Assembly: GCA_945861275.1 (NCBI GenBank)
Contig: CAMATZ010000020.1
Span: 1 to 64,000, forward strand
Direction: 5' to 3'
DNA from: Bordetella parapertussis
GTDB lineage: Bacteria > Pseudomonadota > Gammaproteobacteria > Burkholderiales > SG8-41
Length of the DNA: 64,000 nucleotides
Below, piece after piece: positions 44,109-52,799 of this stretch. The notes under the pieces are model-generated. The model worked only from the letters and a program-made list of their open reading frames with translations. It was not told where the DNA came from and searched no databases. The position numbers and the translations under genes are program-made. How positions within the stretch are numbered: the stretch's first letter is position 1; every line of letters begins with the position of its first letter.

Positions 44109-44429
44109 ATGGCCAACGTCCGCATCGATGTGCCGAAGACCGCCAAACGCGGCCAGATTATCGATATCAAAACGCTGGCCGCGCACCCGATGGAGACCGG
44201 CTTTCGCCGCACGCACCTGGGCGCGCCGATTCCACGCGACATCATCACCACGTTTGTGTGCTCGTATAACGGCGTTGAAGTGTTTCGCGCCGAGTTGCAT
44301 CCGTCGATTTCGGCAAATCCGTTCATACAGTTTTCCACGGTGGCCACCGAGAGCGGCACGCTGGAATTCAAATGGCGCGGCGATAACGGTTTCGTGGCGA
44401 CCGAAACGGCGCGCATCATTGTTAACTGA
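44109..44429 (+). CDS. SoxZ-like partner protein
   Basis: The 106-residue SoxZ fold is clear: VPKTAKRGQIIDIKTLAAHPMETG, the FVCSYNGVEVFRAELHPSISANPF strand pair, and FKWRGDNGF. SoxZ forms a heterodimer with SoxY; the gene follows SoxY by 5 bp, so the pair is co-expressed. No SoxA, B, C, D or X gene is in the window, so a thiosulfate-oxidising Sox system is not encoded here. SoxZ has no signal of its own and would be exported with the Tat-bearing SoxY-like protein. Confidence 0.9.
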   Translation: MANVRIDVPKTAKRGQIIDIKTLAAHPMETGFRRTHLGAPIPRDIITTFVCSYNGVEVFRAELHPSISANPFIQFSTVATESGTLEFKWRGDNGFVATETARIIVN

Positions 44430-44478
44430 AGTTTCACTTCAGCGATGACTTATAAAAGATCGTCACAAGGAATAGCAG

Positions 44479-45486
44479 ATGAAAATAGTTCTACCGGTAA
44501 TAACCCTCGTGTTGGCGTGTGCGGCGAGCATGCCGTGCATCACAATCGCCCAAACCGCTTCGACAGGCTCAGGACAGGGCTGGACGCCAACCAAAAACAT
44601 CGAACTGGTGGTGCCCAACCCGCCGGGCGGCAGCAACGACAAAACCGCGCGCACCATTGAGCGCATTCTGCTGGCGAGCAAGGCGTTGCCCGTATCGCTG
44701 ACGGTGGTCAACAAATCCGGCGGCGGCGGCAATATCGCCTACACCTATGTGCATCAACACCCGAACGATCCGCACATGCTGGTGGTTTCCGGCCCACCGA
44801 TCCTCACTAATCACATTACCGGGTCGGGCAAGCTGCATCACTCCGAATTCACGCCGATTGCCTCGCTGTTTGACGACTACACGGTATACGCGGTGAATCC
44901 GGGCGGACCGTTCGCTACGGGAAAAGATTTGGTTGTGCGCTTGCGCAAGGACCCCAAATCGGTGGCCACCGGATTCTCGCCGCTGCTCGGCAGCCACAAT
45001 CACATCGCCGCCGGCTTGTTGATGAAAGCCATCGGCGGCAGTCCGCGTGAATTGAAGGTGATTGCATTCAAAGGTTCCGCCGAAGCGATACCGAACCTGA
45101 TGGGCGGGCATATCGATCTGGTTACCACGGCGGCAGGCAATGTGGCGGGGCATGTCGCCTCCGGAAAATTGCGCGTGGTAGCAACCAGCGCGAAACAGCG
45201 CTTGACCGGAGTGCTGGCGAGCGTACCGACGTGGAAGGAACAAGGCGTCGATGTGGTGTTTGGCGCGTGGCGCGCCGTGCTCGCGCCCAAGGGGCTCACG
45301 CCCGCGCAAATTGCCTATTGGGAAAATCTGTTGCGCAAAGCCACCGAAGCGCCAGAGTGGAAAGACGATATGGAAAAAAACGTGTGGTCAAATGTTTTTC
45401 TTGGCAGCGCGGCATTTGCCAAAGAACTCGACAAGGACTACGCGGACATGAAGAGCGTGCTGGTGGATATCGGGCTGGCGAAGTAA
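44479..45486 (+). CDS. Bug/TctC-type periplasmic solute receptor, divergent subgroup (7 of 11)
   Basis: The 335-residue product has a signal peptide and a short low-complexity linker (TASTGSGQG) encoded by a dispersed repeat. The mature part reads IELVVPNPPGGSNDKTARTIER, VVNKSGGGGNIAYTYVHQHP and VIAFKGSAEAIPNLMGGHI. It lacks the usual NRPGAGG and DGYTL wording and resembles the receptor at 62072 more than the other nine. It follows SoxZ by 49 bp and is likely the last gene of the molybdoenzyme operon. Confidence 0.88.
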   Translation: MKIVLPVITLVLACAASMPCITIAQTASTGSGQGWTPTKNIELVVPNPPGGSNDKTARTIERILLASKALPVSLTVVNKSGGGGNIAYTYVHQHPNDPHMLVVSGPPILTNHITGSGKLHHSEFTPIASLFDDYTVYAVNPGGPFATGKDLVVRLRKDPKSVATGFSPLLGSHNHIAAGLLMKAIGGSPRELKVIAFKGSAEAIPNLMGGHIDLVTTAAGNVAGHVASGKLRVVATSAKQRLTGVLASVPTWKEQGVDVVFGAWRAVLAPKGLTPAQIAYWENLLRKATEAPEWKDDMEKNVWSNVFLGSAAFAKELDKDYADMKSVLVDIGLAK

Positions 45487-45642
45487 CGTAAACGGTATAC
45501 GCTCAAACGCCATTAGCCGTATAAACGCTGTTCGCCTATGCGTCAGCCGATTTGGCGCTCTGGCGACAGTGCGCGTATGATATTGCCATCACCCGGCAGC
45601 ACGTAATCCGCATTCTGGAATACTTTTCCAAGGAGATATGCC

Positions 45643-46521
45643 ATGAGCGCCGTAATGCAAGCACCCGCCCACACCATGAAAATCACTAAAGTCAAGCAAC
45701 ACATCGGCGCCATCGTCACCGGCATCGATTTGAGTGAGCCCGTCGACGCCGCGACGCAGAAAAAGCTGTATGACGCCGCAGTCGAAAACGTGGTGCTGGT
45801 GATCCGTGGACAAGCGCATCTCACGCCCGCGCAGTTACAGGCCGCCGCCGAAATGTTCGGCGAATTGATGGAAGACCAGAACCGGCGCTATCTGGTGGAC
45901 GGTTTTCCGCTGATCAGCGTGCTCGACAACTTCCACAAGGACAGCCAGGGCAATGCGGCCAAAGTCGGCACCAACTCCACCTGGCATACCGATCACACCA
46001 ATCAGGAACTGCCGCCGAAATTCACCATGCTGTACGCGGTGGCGGTGCCGGATAAAGGCGGCGCCACGTCGGTGTGCAACTCGCGCGCGGCCTACGAATC
46101 GCTGCCCGAGGACATGAAGCAAAAAATCACCGGCATGAAAACCGAGAACACGCTGATCAGCAGCGCGCGCTTCAAGATCGCCAATCCCGATGTTCTGCGC
46201 GCACAACTGGAATCCAAAAAGCCGCCGACGGTGCAGCCGCTGGTGCGCACGCATCCTGAAACCGGTAGCAAGGCGGTGTGGTTCCACAAAAGCAAGACCG
46301 AAAAGATCATCGGCATGACGCCCGAGGACACCCAGGAATTCCTGCAGGAAATTACCGACAAGATCACCCAACCGCAATTTTGCTATGCGCATGAGTATCA
46401 AAAAGGCGACCTGCTGATCATCGACGACCGTGCGTCGCTGCACAAGGCCGGGTTTGATTACGATCATAGCCAGCAACGCAGGCTGTATCGCATGCTGGTG
46501 CGCGGAGACCGGCCGTATTAA
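45643..46521 (+). CDS. TauD/TfdA-family Fe(II)/2-oxoglutarate dioxygenase
   Basis: The 292-residue enzyme has the iron triad: His115 and Asp117 in STWHTDHTNQ, and His267 in DDRASLHKAG. The 2-oxoglutarate-binding arginine lies in the following SQQRRLYRMLVRGD segment. The N-terminus GAIVTGIDLSEPVD is typical of the taurine/2,4-D dioxygenase group. Such enzymes hydroxylate a substrate carbon, often releasing sulfite or opening an ether. The substrate is unknown. A Shine-Dalgarno AAGGAGATAT precedes the ATG. It lies 6 bp before a serine-hydrolase gene. Confidence 0.9.
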   Translation: MSAVMQAPAHTMKITKVKQHIGAIVTGIDLSEPVDAATQKKLYDAAVENVVLVIRGQAHLTPAQLQAAAEMFGELMEDQNRRYLVDGFPLISVLDNFHKDSQGNAAKVGTNSTWHTDHTNQELPPKFTMLYAVAVPDKGGATSVCNSRAAYESLPEDMKQKITGMKTENTLISSARFKIANPDVLRAQLESKKPPTVQPLVRTHPETGSKAVWFHKSKTEKIIGMTPEDTQEFLQEITDKITQPQFCYAHEYQKGDLLIIDDRASLHKAGFDYDHSQQRRLYRMLVRGDRPY

Positions 46522-46527
46522 TAAAAG

Positions 46528-47766
46528 ATGAACCGTCGCCGCTTCCTGCAGGTCATGGCCGTTGCAGGCGAAGCGGCCTTGGATTCCATCGGCGCCGCAC
46601 ATAGCGCGACGCCGCCGCAGCTCGCAGCACTCGACGCATTTGTGGACGCTTTTGTCAGGGATCAGCAAGTCCCGGGCGCCGCATTGGCGGTGACGTACCA
46701 AAGCCGGCTGGTATATGCGCGCGGCTTTGGTTACGCCGATGCCGCGCGTAAACAGCCCGTGCGCGCTACGGATTTATTTCGCATCGCCAGTATTTCCAAG
46801 GCGATTACGGCGACGGCCATCATGCAGTTGATCGAGCGTCGATTGCTGACTATTGACGCCAAGGTGTGGGAAGTACTCCAGCTCGCCGAACCCACGGATA
46901 CCCGCTGGAAATCAGTGACGATGGCGCAACTGATGAATCACACGGCTGGATGGGACCACGAGAAATTCGATATTATGTTTAACGATCAGCACATCGCCAA
47001 GGCGTTAAAAATCCTACTGCCCATCGGCACCCAGCACATCATCCAATACATGCTCACGCAAAGATTGCATTTTGATCCTGGCAGTCAATGGGGCTACTCG
47101 AACTTTGGCTATTGCCTGCTGGGCCGCGTGATTGAGCGCATTGCGCAAATGCCCTATGAACGTTATGTGCAGCAACAGGTGTTCGCCCCCTTGGGCATAC
47201 GACGCATGCGCCTGGGCAAGACGCTGGCGTCGGAGAAGGCGGCCACCGAAGTAACGTACTTCGATGATGAACCGCTTAAGGTGGCAGCAGTCGTTGGGAA
47301 CATTGGTCAGCCAGTTGATCTGCCGTATGGTTCGTGGTCGCACGAAAATATGGACGCTAATGGTGGATGGGTGGGTTCCGCCATTGATCTCGTCAGGTTT
47401 GCTGCCGCTTTTGATAACCCCAAGGCCTACCCCATCCTAAATGAACGCAGCATACAGGCGATGTTTGAAGACCCGGGCGGTGCTGCGGGAGAGGTTGTAG
47501 ATGGCAGCTACGTGGGACTTGGCTGGTTTGTATGGCCCAGCGATAGCTATGCACACCACGCTATGACATCTTCAAACGGATTGAGAGCAGGGATAGCGAC
47601 TTACCTGATGCGCCGGCGTGACGGCGTAAACTGGGCTGTATTGTTCAACAAACGCAGCGACCCGGATGGCAAGCCGCTCTCTTACAAGTTTCGCGATGCC
47701 AGCGCTGAGGCGTTTAATGCAGTCAAGCGCTGGCCTGGCGGTGATCTATTTCCGGGATTGCTGTAG
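46528..47766 (+). CDS. Beta-lactamase-fold serine hydrolase (class C/esterase type)
   Basis: The 412-residue protein has the S-x-x-K nucleophile motif as Ser88-Ile-Ser-Lys91 (RIASISKAIT) and the Y-x-N motif in WGYSNFGYCLLGR near 190. The N-terminal MNRRRFLQVMAVAGE resembles a twin-arginine signal with a weak hydrophobic core. Family members hydrolyse esters, amides or D-peptides rather than acting only as beta-lactamases. It is six bases after the dioxygenase stop, so the two are probably one operon. The C-terminal SYKFRDASAEAFNAVKRWP resembles other esterase-type members. Confidence 0.85.
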   Translation: MNRRRFLQVMAVAGEAALDSIGAAHSATPPQLAALDAFVDAFVRDQQVPGAALAVTYQSRLVYARGFGYADAARKQPVRATDLFRIASISKAITATAIMQLIERRLLTIDAKVWEVLQLAEPTDTRWKSVTMAQLMNHTAGWDHEKFDIMFNDQHIAKALKILLPIGTQHIIQYMLTQRLHFDPGSQWGYSNFGYCLLGRVIERIAQMPYERYVQQQVFAPLGIRRMRLGKTLASEKAATEVTYFDDEPLKVAAVVGNIGQPVDLPYGSWSHENMDANGGWVGSAIDLVRFAAAFDNPKAYPILNERSIQAMFEDPGGAAGEVVDGSYVGLGWFVWPSDSYAHHAMTSSNGLRAGIATYLMRRRDGVNWAVLFNKRSDPDGKPLSYKFRDASAEAFNAVKRWPGGDLFPGLL

Positions 47767-47783
47767 CTGCCGCCGGTAGTCGT

Positions 47784-48371
47784 CTACGCCGACAGCGCCT
47801 CATCCAGAAAATCCAGCCGGTCCTGGCCCCAGTACAGTATGTCTTTGTAGATCCACGTCGGCGTGCCGAACACACCGCGCGCCTGGGCTTCCTGCTCGCC
47901 GGCTTTCCACGCCGCCATGATCTCCGGCGTGTCCTGCATCGCCAGAAGTTTCGCGCCGTCCATGCCCAGCGCGTTGGCGGTGGCGACACGCACGCCGGCG
48001 TCCTTCACGTCCTTTTCCTCGCTCCACAGCGCGTGCAGCAGGGCGTGGCTCAATGCCAGCGCGTTCCAGCCGAGCCGGTCGGCGGCGATCACCATGCGCG
48101 CACAAAATTCATTTTGCGTGGGGTAATGTTTGGGGCGCAGTATCAGCGGCATGTTCAGCCGCCTGCGCCAGCGCTCGAGTTCGACTTCGTGATAGCGCCG
48201 CCGCGCGTCGGGCCGGCTGAGCAGCGGTATGCCGCCGTTGGGCGGCACAATGCGTGTCGGGCGCACGATGACATCAAGATCGTGTTTAGCGATCAGCGCC
48301 TGAAACTTTGGCCAGCCGAGATACGCCCACGGTGAGGACAGTGAATGGAAATAATAGACGGTTTTTTTCAT
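47784..48371 (-). CDS. 2-hydroxychromene-2-carboxylate isomerase / DsbA-like GST-kappa family protein
   Basis: A 195-residue thioredoxin-fold protein with HSLSSPWAYLGW in place of a CxxC motif, and the late GVFGTPTWIYKDILYWGQDRLDFLDE segment of the HCCA-isomerase family. Serines near the N-terminal motif would bind the glutathione thiol. Such enzymes isomerise ring-opened aromatic intermediates in naphthalene-type degradation; the true substrate here is unknown. It is divergent from the Bug receptor at 48431 with only 59 bp between them. Confidence 0.87.
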   Translation of the reverse strand: MKKTVYYFHSLSSPWAYLGWPKFQALIAKHDLDVIVRPTRIVPPNGGIPLLSRPDARRRYHEVELERWRRRLNMPLILRPKHYPTQNEFCARMVIAADRLGWNALALSHALLHALWSEEKDVKDAGVRVATANALGMDGAKLLAMQDTPEIMAAWKAGEQEAQARGVFGTPTWIYKDILYWGQDRLDFLDEALSA

Positions 48372-48430
48372 GGGCCGATGCTATTTCGATTCGCGCGTGC
48401 GGTCAATCAACGGAGGCTATAATCAAAACC

Positions 48431-49420
48431 ATGCCTATTCACATGGGTTGTTCACGCAACGTTTTTGCACTGGCCGCAGCCGCATTCGTTACGCCTGCTG
48501 TACAGGCGCAAACGGGCGCGGCAGCCTACCCTGAAAAACCGATTCGCCTGGTGGTGCCGTTCGCCGCCGGCGGCGCGCTGGATGTGGTGGGCCGCATCCT
48601 CGGTCAAAAACTGACTGAGCGCTGGGGCCGGCAGATACTCATCGACAACCGGCTCGGCGCGGCGGGGAATATCGGTGCGGAATTTGTGGCCAAGGCAGCG
48701 CCTGATGGTTACACGCTGTTGATGTCGTCGGTAACCACGCAGGCGATCAGCATGAGCCTGCTGGCGCGTCCGCCGTATGATTTTGTGCGCGATTATGCGC
48801 CGGTAACGATGGTGGCATCAGCGCCGCTGGCGTTGATGATACATGCATCGCTGCCGGCGAAATCGACAAAGGATTTTATTGCGCTGGCGAAAGCGCGACC
48901 CGGTGAACTGAATTATTTTTCATCCGGCACCGGCAGTGGTACGCATCTCGCTGCGGAAATTTTCGATCAAATGGCGGGCATCAGAACGCTGCACGTGCCG
49001 TACAAGGGCGGCGCGCAGGGCGTATCTGATTTGCTGTCGGGGCAACTGCAGTTTGCGTTTTCCACCATCGGGCTGGCACTGCCACACGTCGAAAGCGGAC
49101 GGCTGCGCATGCTGGGTGTGGGTTCGACCCGGCGCTACGCGCGTTTGCCGAATTTGCCGACAATTGCCGAGAGTGTAAAAGGCTACGCAGCCGAACAATG
49201 GTACGGCGTGGTCGCGCCCGCGACCACACCAGCGTCGATCGTCAATAAACTTGCGAATGAAATCAAAACCGTCGTTGCGATGCCCGATGTGCGCGAGCGT
49301 TTTTACAGTCAGGGCATAGAGCCTGCAAACGCCACACCCGCTGAATTTGCGCTGGTTATCAAAGCGAACGTGGAAAAATATTCCAGAATTATCAGGCAGT
49401 TGGGATTGCGGCAGGATTAA
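48431..49420 (+). CDS. Bug/TctC-type periplasmic solute receptor (8 of 11)
   Basis: Starting at ATG 48431 the 329-residue product has signal peptide SRNVFALAAAAFVTPAVQAQ, then YPEKPIRLVVPFAAGGALDVVGR, IDNRLGAAGNIGAEFVAKAAPDGYTLL and HVPYKGGAQGVSDLLSGQL. An ATG four codons later is an alternative. The next gene begins 22 bp on, so they are probably co-transcribed. Confidence 0.9.
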   Translation: MPIHMGCSRNVFALAAAAFVTPAVQAQTGAAAYPEKPIRLVVPFAAGGALDVVGRILGQKLTERWGRQILIDNRLGAAGNIGAEFVAKAAPDGYTLLMSSVTTQAISMSLLARPPYDFVRDYAPVTMVASAPLALMIHASLPAKSTKDFIALAKARPGELNYFSSGTGSGTHLAAEIFDQMAGIRTLHVPYKGGAQGVSDLLSGQLQFAFSTIGLALPHVESGRLRMLGVGSTRRYARLPNLPTIAESVKGYAAEQWYGVVAPATTPASIVNKLANEIKTVVAMPDVRERFYSQGIEPANATPAEFALVIKANVEKYSRIIRQLGLRQD

Positions 49421-49442
49421 TCGAAACGCGGAGAGATTTGCC

Positions 49443-50618
49443 ATGAAACGCATCATCACAGCCGGTGTAGTAGTCGCAGTCTTAACCGCGGGCGTGGCCC
49501 TGCTCATGCACGGCGGCTCGATCAACCCGGCGGCGGCGCAATCGCGCCCGGCGACACGCGAGATTCCGCGCTTCGAGCCCGATCCCTCGTGGCCCAGGTT
49601 GCCGGCGAAGTGGGTATTCGGTCAAGTGTCGAGCGTGTCGATAGATGAACGCGGGCACGCCTGGATTTTGCAGCGCCCCACCACCATCCGCAGCGACCAG
49701 AAGGCCCGCGCCATGGCCGCGCCGCCGGTGCTGGAATTCGATGAGAGCGGCAATTTCGTGCAGGGCTGGGGCGGGCCGGGAGAAGGATTCGATTGGGTCG
49801 AATCGGAACACGGCATTTATGTCGATCCCAAAGGTTTTGTGTGGATCGGTGGCAATGGCAAGACGGATCATCATCTGCTCAAGTTCACGAAGGAGGGCAA
49901 GTTCGTGATGCAGATCGGCCGCAGGGGCGCGAGTACCGGCAACAATGATACGCAGAATGTGAAGCAGGCGGCAGACACCTTCGTGTATGCGAAAACCAAC
50001 GAACTGTTCGTGGCCGACGGCTACGGTAACCGGCGCATTATCGTGTTCGATGCCGACACCGGCGCCTTCAAGCGCATGTGGGGCGCGTTCGGCAAGCCGG
50101 CGCAGGACAATGTGCCGGGCAAGGCAAAAATCGCCGAGGCGGATCGCATTCCCGCCAAGGAAGCCAGCGGTCCAGGCCCCGATGATTTTGTGATGCCGGT
50201 GCATGCGGCGCGCGTGTCGAATGACGGGCTGGTGTATGTGTCCGATCGCGGCGGCAAGCGCGTGCAGGTGTTCACGCTCGAAGGCAAGTTCGTGGCGCAG
50301 ACCTTCATCGACCGCTGGTGCGAAGCGCCGCATTGCGGCAATGGACAAACCGTCGCCAGCACCGCTTTCTCGCACGACGCGGAACAACGCTTTTTGTATG
50401 TCGCCAGCCGCAGCCCCGCGCGCATCTGGATACTCGATCGAAAATCGCTGGCGCCGCTGGATTCATTCGGCCGTCCCGGCGTCGCCCCCGGCGAGTTTTA
50501 CGTGCTGCACCACATGAACGTCGATGCCAAGGGCAATCTTTACACCACCGAAGTGCAGGACGGCAAGCGCGCGCAGAAATTCGTGTTTAAGGGGCTGGTG
50601 AGCGTGCCGGTTAAATAG
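49443..50618 (+). CDS. Exported NHL/beta-propeller protein (peptidyl-amidating-lyase-like)
   Basis: The start at 49443 follows GGAGAGATTTGCC and opens a signal peptide (residues 3-30). The 391-residue protein then shows repeated blade units: VSSVSIDERGHAWILQRP, GIYVDPKGFVWIGGNGKTDHHLLKFTKEGKFVMQIG, NELFVADGYGNRRIIVFDADTGAFKRMWGAFG, GLVYVSDRGGKRVQVFTLEGKFV and MNVDAKGNLYTTEVQ. That makes a six-blade NHL propeller, as in the lyase domain of peptidylglycine amidation enzymes, but bacterial members are mostly uncharacterised. It directly follows a Bug receptor and may act on the same ligand. Confidence 0.83.
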   Translation: MKRIITAGVVVAVLTAGVALLMHGGSINPAAAQSRPATREIPRFEPDPSWPRLPAKWVFGQVSSVSIDERGHAWILQRPTTIRSDQKARAMAAPPVLEFDESGNFVQGWGGPGEGFDWVESEHGIYVDPKGFVWIGGNGKTDHHLLKFTKEGKFVMQIGRRGASTGNNDTQNVKQAADTFVYAKTNELFVADGYGNRRIIVFDADTGAFKRMWGAFGKPAQDNVPGKAKIAEADRIPAKEASGPGPDDFVMPVHAARVSNDGLVYVSDRGGKRVQVFTLEGKFVAQTFIDRWCEAPHCGNGQTVASTAFSHDAEQRFLYVASRSPARIWILDRKSLAPLDSFGRPGVAPGEFYVLHHMNVDAKGNLYTTEVQDGKRAQKFVFKGLVSVPVK

Positions 50619-50747
50619 CGGCACGCCCGGCAGGCACACCGCCTATTGCTTACCAGTTCATTGAATTGCCGCGTTTCCATTGGCACAATGGCGGCGCCCA
50701 CCGGTATCGCTGGCGCTTAGCGCCGCACAGGGTTAATCTGCCTGACT

Positions 50748-51362
50748 ATGCATAACGCCGACGTCTACCTCCTGCCCGAAGGCATCGCACCCGCCATCTC
50801 GCGCGAGGACATGGCGGCGTTGCCGGTGCGCCGCTACGAGGGGCGGGTGTGTGTGGTGGCCACGCGCACCGAGCTCACCGACGCGCTGGAGGACATCCGG
50901 CAGGAACAGGTGGTGGGTTTCGATACTGAAACGCGCCCCGCGTTCACCAAGGGCGAGCGTTACATGCCGGCGCTGGTGCAGGTGGCCACGGCGCGCGCGG
51001 TGTATTTGTTCCAGTTGCGGCGTGTCGATGTGATTCCCGGCATCGCGGCGCTGCTATCCGAACCGCGACTCGTCAAAGCCGGCGTGGCGGTGGCGCGCGA
51101 CCTGCTGGAATTGAAAGAAGTGTTTGCATTTGCGGAAAAAAACGTGGTCGATCTGGGTGTGGTCGGACGCCGCCGCGGTCTCGAGCAGACGGGTGTGCGC
51201 AATCTCGCGGGAATATTTTTGGGCTGCCGCGTGCCCAAAGGTGCGCGCACTTCCAACTGGGCAGTGGCTACGCTCAGCGAAGCGCAGATCGCCTATGCGG
51301 CTACCGATGCGTGGATTTGCCGCGAACTTTATTTGCGCCTGGAGCGCCTGAAGATGTTGTGA
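50748..51362 (+). CDS. RNase D-like 3'-5' exonuclease
   Basis: The 204-residue DnaQ-fold nuclease has D59 and E61 in VVGFDTETRPAF (Exo I), the aspartate in AVARDLLELK (Exo II), and IAYAATDAWICRELY (Exo III). It lacks the C-terminal HRDC domain of full RNase D, as in the short RNase-D-like family. It should trim RNA or DNA 3' ends in the cytoplasm. It stands apart from the catabolic genes, and its operon context is unclear. Confidence 0.87.
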   Translation: MHNADVYLLPEGIAPAISREDMAALPVRRYEGRVCVVATRTELTDALEDIRQEQVVGFDTETRPAFTKGERYMPALVQVATARAVYLFQLRRVDVIPGIAALLSEPRLVKAGVAVARDLLELKEVFAFAEKNVVDLGVVGRRRGLEQTGVRNLAGIFLGCRVPKGARTSNWAVATLSEAQIAYAATDAWICRELYLRLERLKML

Positions 51363-51417
51363 AGCAAGGGTGTGCTGTGGTAAAAAATATCACACAAACA
51401 ATCGGAGAATACACAAA

Positions 51418-51888
51418 ATGGCATTTCGAAGAGTGGTAACCGGATTCAACAACGCGGGCAAAAGCTGCATCAAATGGGACAGCGCCATCGATCCGGTCAA
51501 CCTGCGGCCGGGTTTTGACAACATACCGCTGTGGGCCACCAAAAAACTTCCCGCCGAAACCGCGACCGACGATCCGAACAACTGGGAACTCGGCACCAGC
51601 CTCGCTGGCGGTTCTGTTTTTCGCTTTGCGCGTTACGCGCCGGGCAACATCGCGCGCTGGCACAGCACCGATTCCGTTGACTACGCGATCTGTCTGTCTG
51701 GTGAAATGTGGATGGAGATGGAGGACGGCGCAGTTCACCTCAAAGCGGGCGACGTGGTGATCCAGCTGGGCACCAACCACAACTGGAACAACCGCGGCAC
51801 GGAGCCGTGCGTGATGGCGTTTGTGCTGATTGCCACCGAAGGTGCGAAGACTACCGGGTGGGCGGAGCAAAAGGATAAGCCGCACTGA
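51418..51888 (+). CDS. Cupin-domain protein
   Basis: From ATG 51418 the 156-residue protein contains the cupin-1 motif in ARWHSTDSVDYAICLSGEMWMEME (His-x6-Glu-type pattern with weak first histidines) and cupin-2 in GDVVIQLGTNHNWNNRG, where His would bind metal. This places it in the ethanolamine/quercetinase-like cupins. Function unknown. An enoyl-CoA hydratase gene follows after 22 bp. Confidence 0.83.
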   Translation: MAFRRVVTGFNNAGKSCIKWDSAIDPVNLRPGFDNIPLWATKKLPAETATDDPNNWELGTSLAGGSVFRFARYAPGNIARWHSTDSVDYAICLSGEMWMEMEDGAVHLKAGDVVIQLGTNHNWNNRGTEPCVMAFVLIATEGAKTTGWAEQKDKPH

Positions 51889-51910
51889 TTTCACCGCCCG
51901 CGGAGTCGTC

Positions 51911-52696
51911 ATGACCGCTGCCGCAGCACCCGTGGTCCTGGCCGAGCGCCCGGCTGAAGGCGTGGGCCTGGTTCGCATTAATCGTCCCGATGCGCGCAAT
52001 GCACTGAATCTTGAGGTGCGCAGGCTGCTCGCCCATCATCTCACCGCGATGGGGGGCGATGCGGCCATACGCTGCATCGTCATCACCGGCAGTGAAACCG
52101 CATTCGCCGCCGGCGCTGACATCAAGGAGATGGCGGGCGCGGGTGCGATCGAGATGCTGCTGCGCGGCACGCACCAGCTGTGGCGCGCGATTGCAGCGTG
52201 CCCGAAGCCGGTGATCGCCGCGGTCAATGGATACGCGCTGGGCGGCGGCTGCGAGCTGGCGATGACCTGCGACATCATCATCGCCGGCGAAAGCGCACGC
52301 TTCGGCCAGCCCGAAGTGAAGATCGGCATTGTTCCCGGCGGCGGCGGCACGCAGCGACTACCGCGCGCGGTGGGCAAATACCAGGCCATGCGTTATTTGT
52401 TGACCGGTGATTTTATCAGCGCAAAAGCAGCGTTCGAGATGGGGCTGGTGAGCGAAATCGTCGCCGACGCCGAGGTGGAAAAACGCGCGCTAGCCATGGC
52501 GCAACAAATCGCCGAACTGTCGCCGCTCGCCGTCGAGCAGATCAAGGAATGCGTGTTGCGCGGCATGGATGCCGCACTCGACACCGGCATAGCGCTGGAG
52601 ACCAAGGCGAATCAGATGCTGTTCGCCTCGCAGGACCAGAAAGAAGGCATGGCGGCGTTTATCGAAAAGCGCAAAGCGAAGTTTCAGGGGCGGTGA
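51911..52696 (+). CDS. Enoyl-CoA hydratase/isomerase family protein
   Basis: The ATG 51911 is preferred over an in-frame ATG 27 codons earlier that overlaps the cupin gene. The 261-residue crotonase-fold enzyme has the oxyanion loop FAAGADIKEM (65-74) and both hydratase glutamates, Glu115 in GGGCELAM and Glu135 in FGQPEVKIG. The C-terminus KEGMAAFIEKRKAKFQG is the standard ECH ending. It likely hydrates a 2-enoyl-CoA in a fatty-acid or aromatic-acid degradation route. Confidence 0.92.
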   Translation: MTAAAAPVVLAERPAEGVGLVRINRPDARNALNLEVRRLLAHHLTAMGGDAAIRCIVITGSETAFAAGADIKEMAGAGAIEMLLRGTHQLWRAIAACPKPVIAAVNGYALGGGCELAMTCDIIIAGESARFGQPEVKIGIVPGGGGTQRLPRAVGKYQAMRYLLTGDFISAKAAFEMGLVSEIVADAEVEKRALAMAQQIAELSPLAVEQIKECVLRGMDAALDTGIALETKANQMLFASQDQKEGMAAFIEKRKAKFQGR

Positions 52697-52752
52697 CAAA
52701 AGCAACCCGGAATCGCAACCGCACAGATAGTAAGCAGCAGCTTCATCACCCC

Positions 52753-52782
52753 GTCATACTGGCGAAAGCCAGTATCCAGTAC
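52753..52782 (+). repeat. Dispersed GTCATTCCGG-type hairpin repeat, copy 2
   Basis: GTCATACTGG-CGAAAG-CCAGTATCC is the same repeat type as 36731-36760 with compensating changes that keep the hairpin (ATACTGG/CCAGTAT). Confidence 0.7.
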
Positions 52783-52799
52783 GTTCTAAAGCGAACCGA

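Noticed and set aside
43627-44429. SoxYZ pair as part of a complete thiosulfate-oxidising Sox operon
   Set aside because: No soxA, soxX, soxB, soxC or soxD gene is nearby, and the SoxY arm lacks GGCGG.
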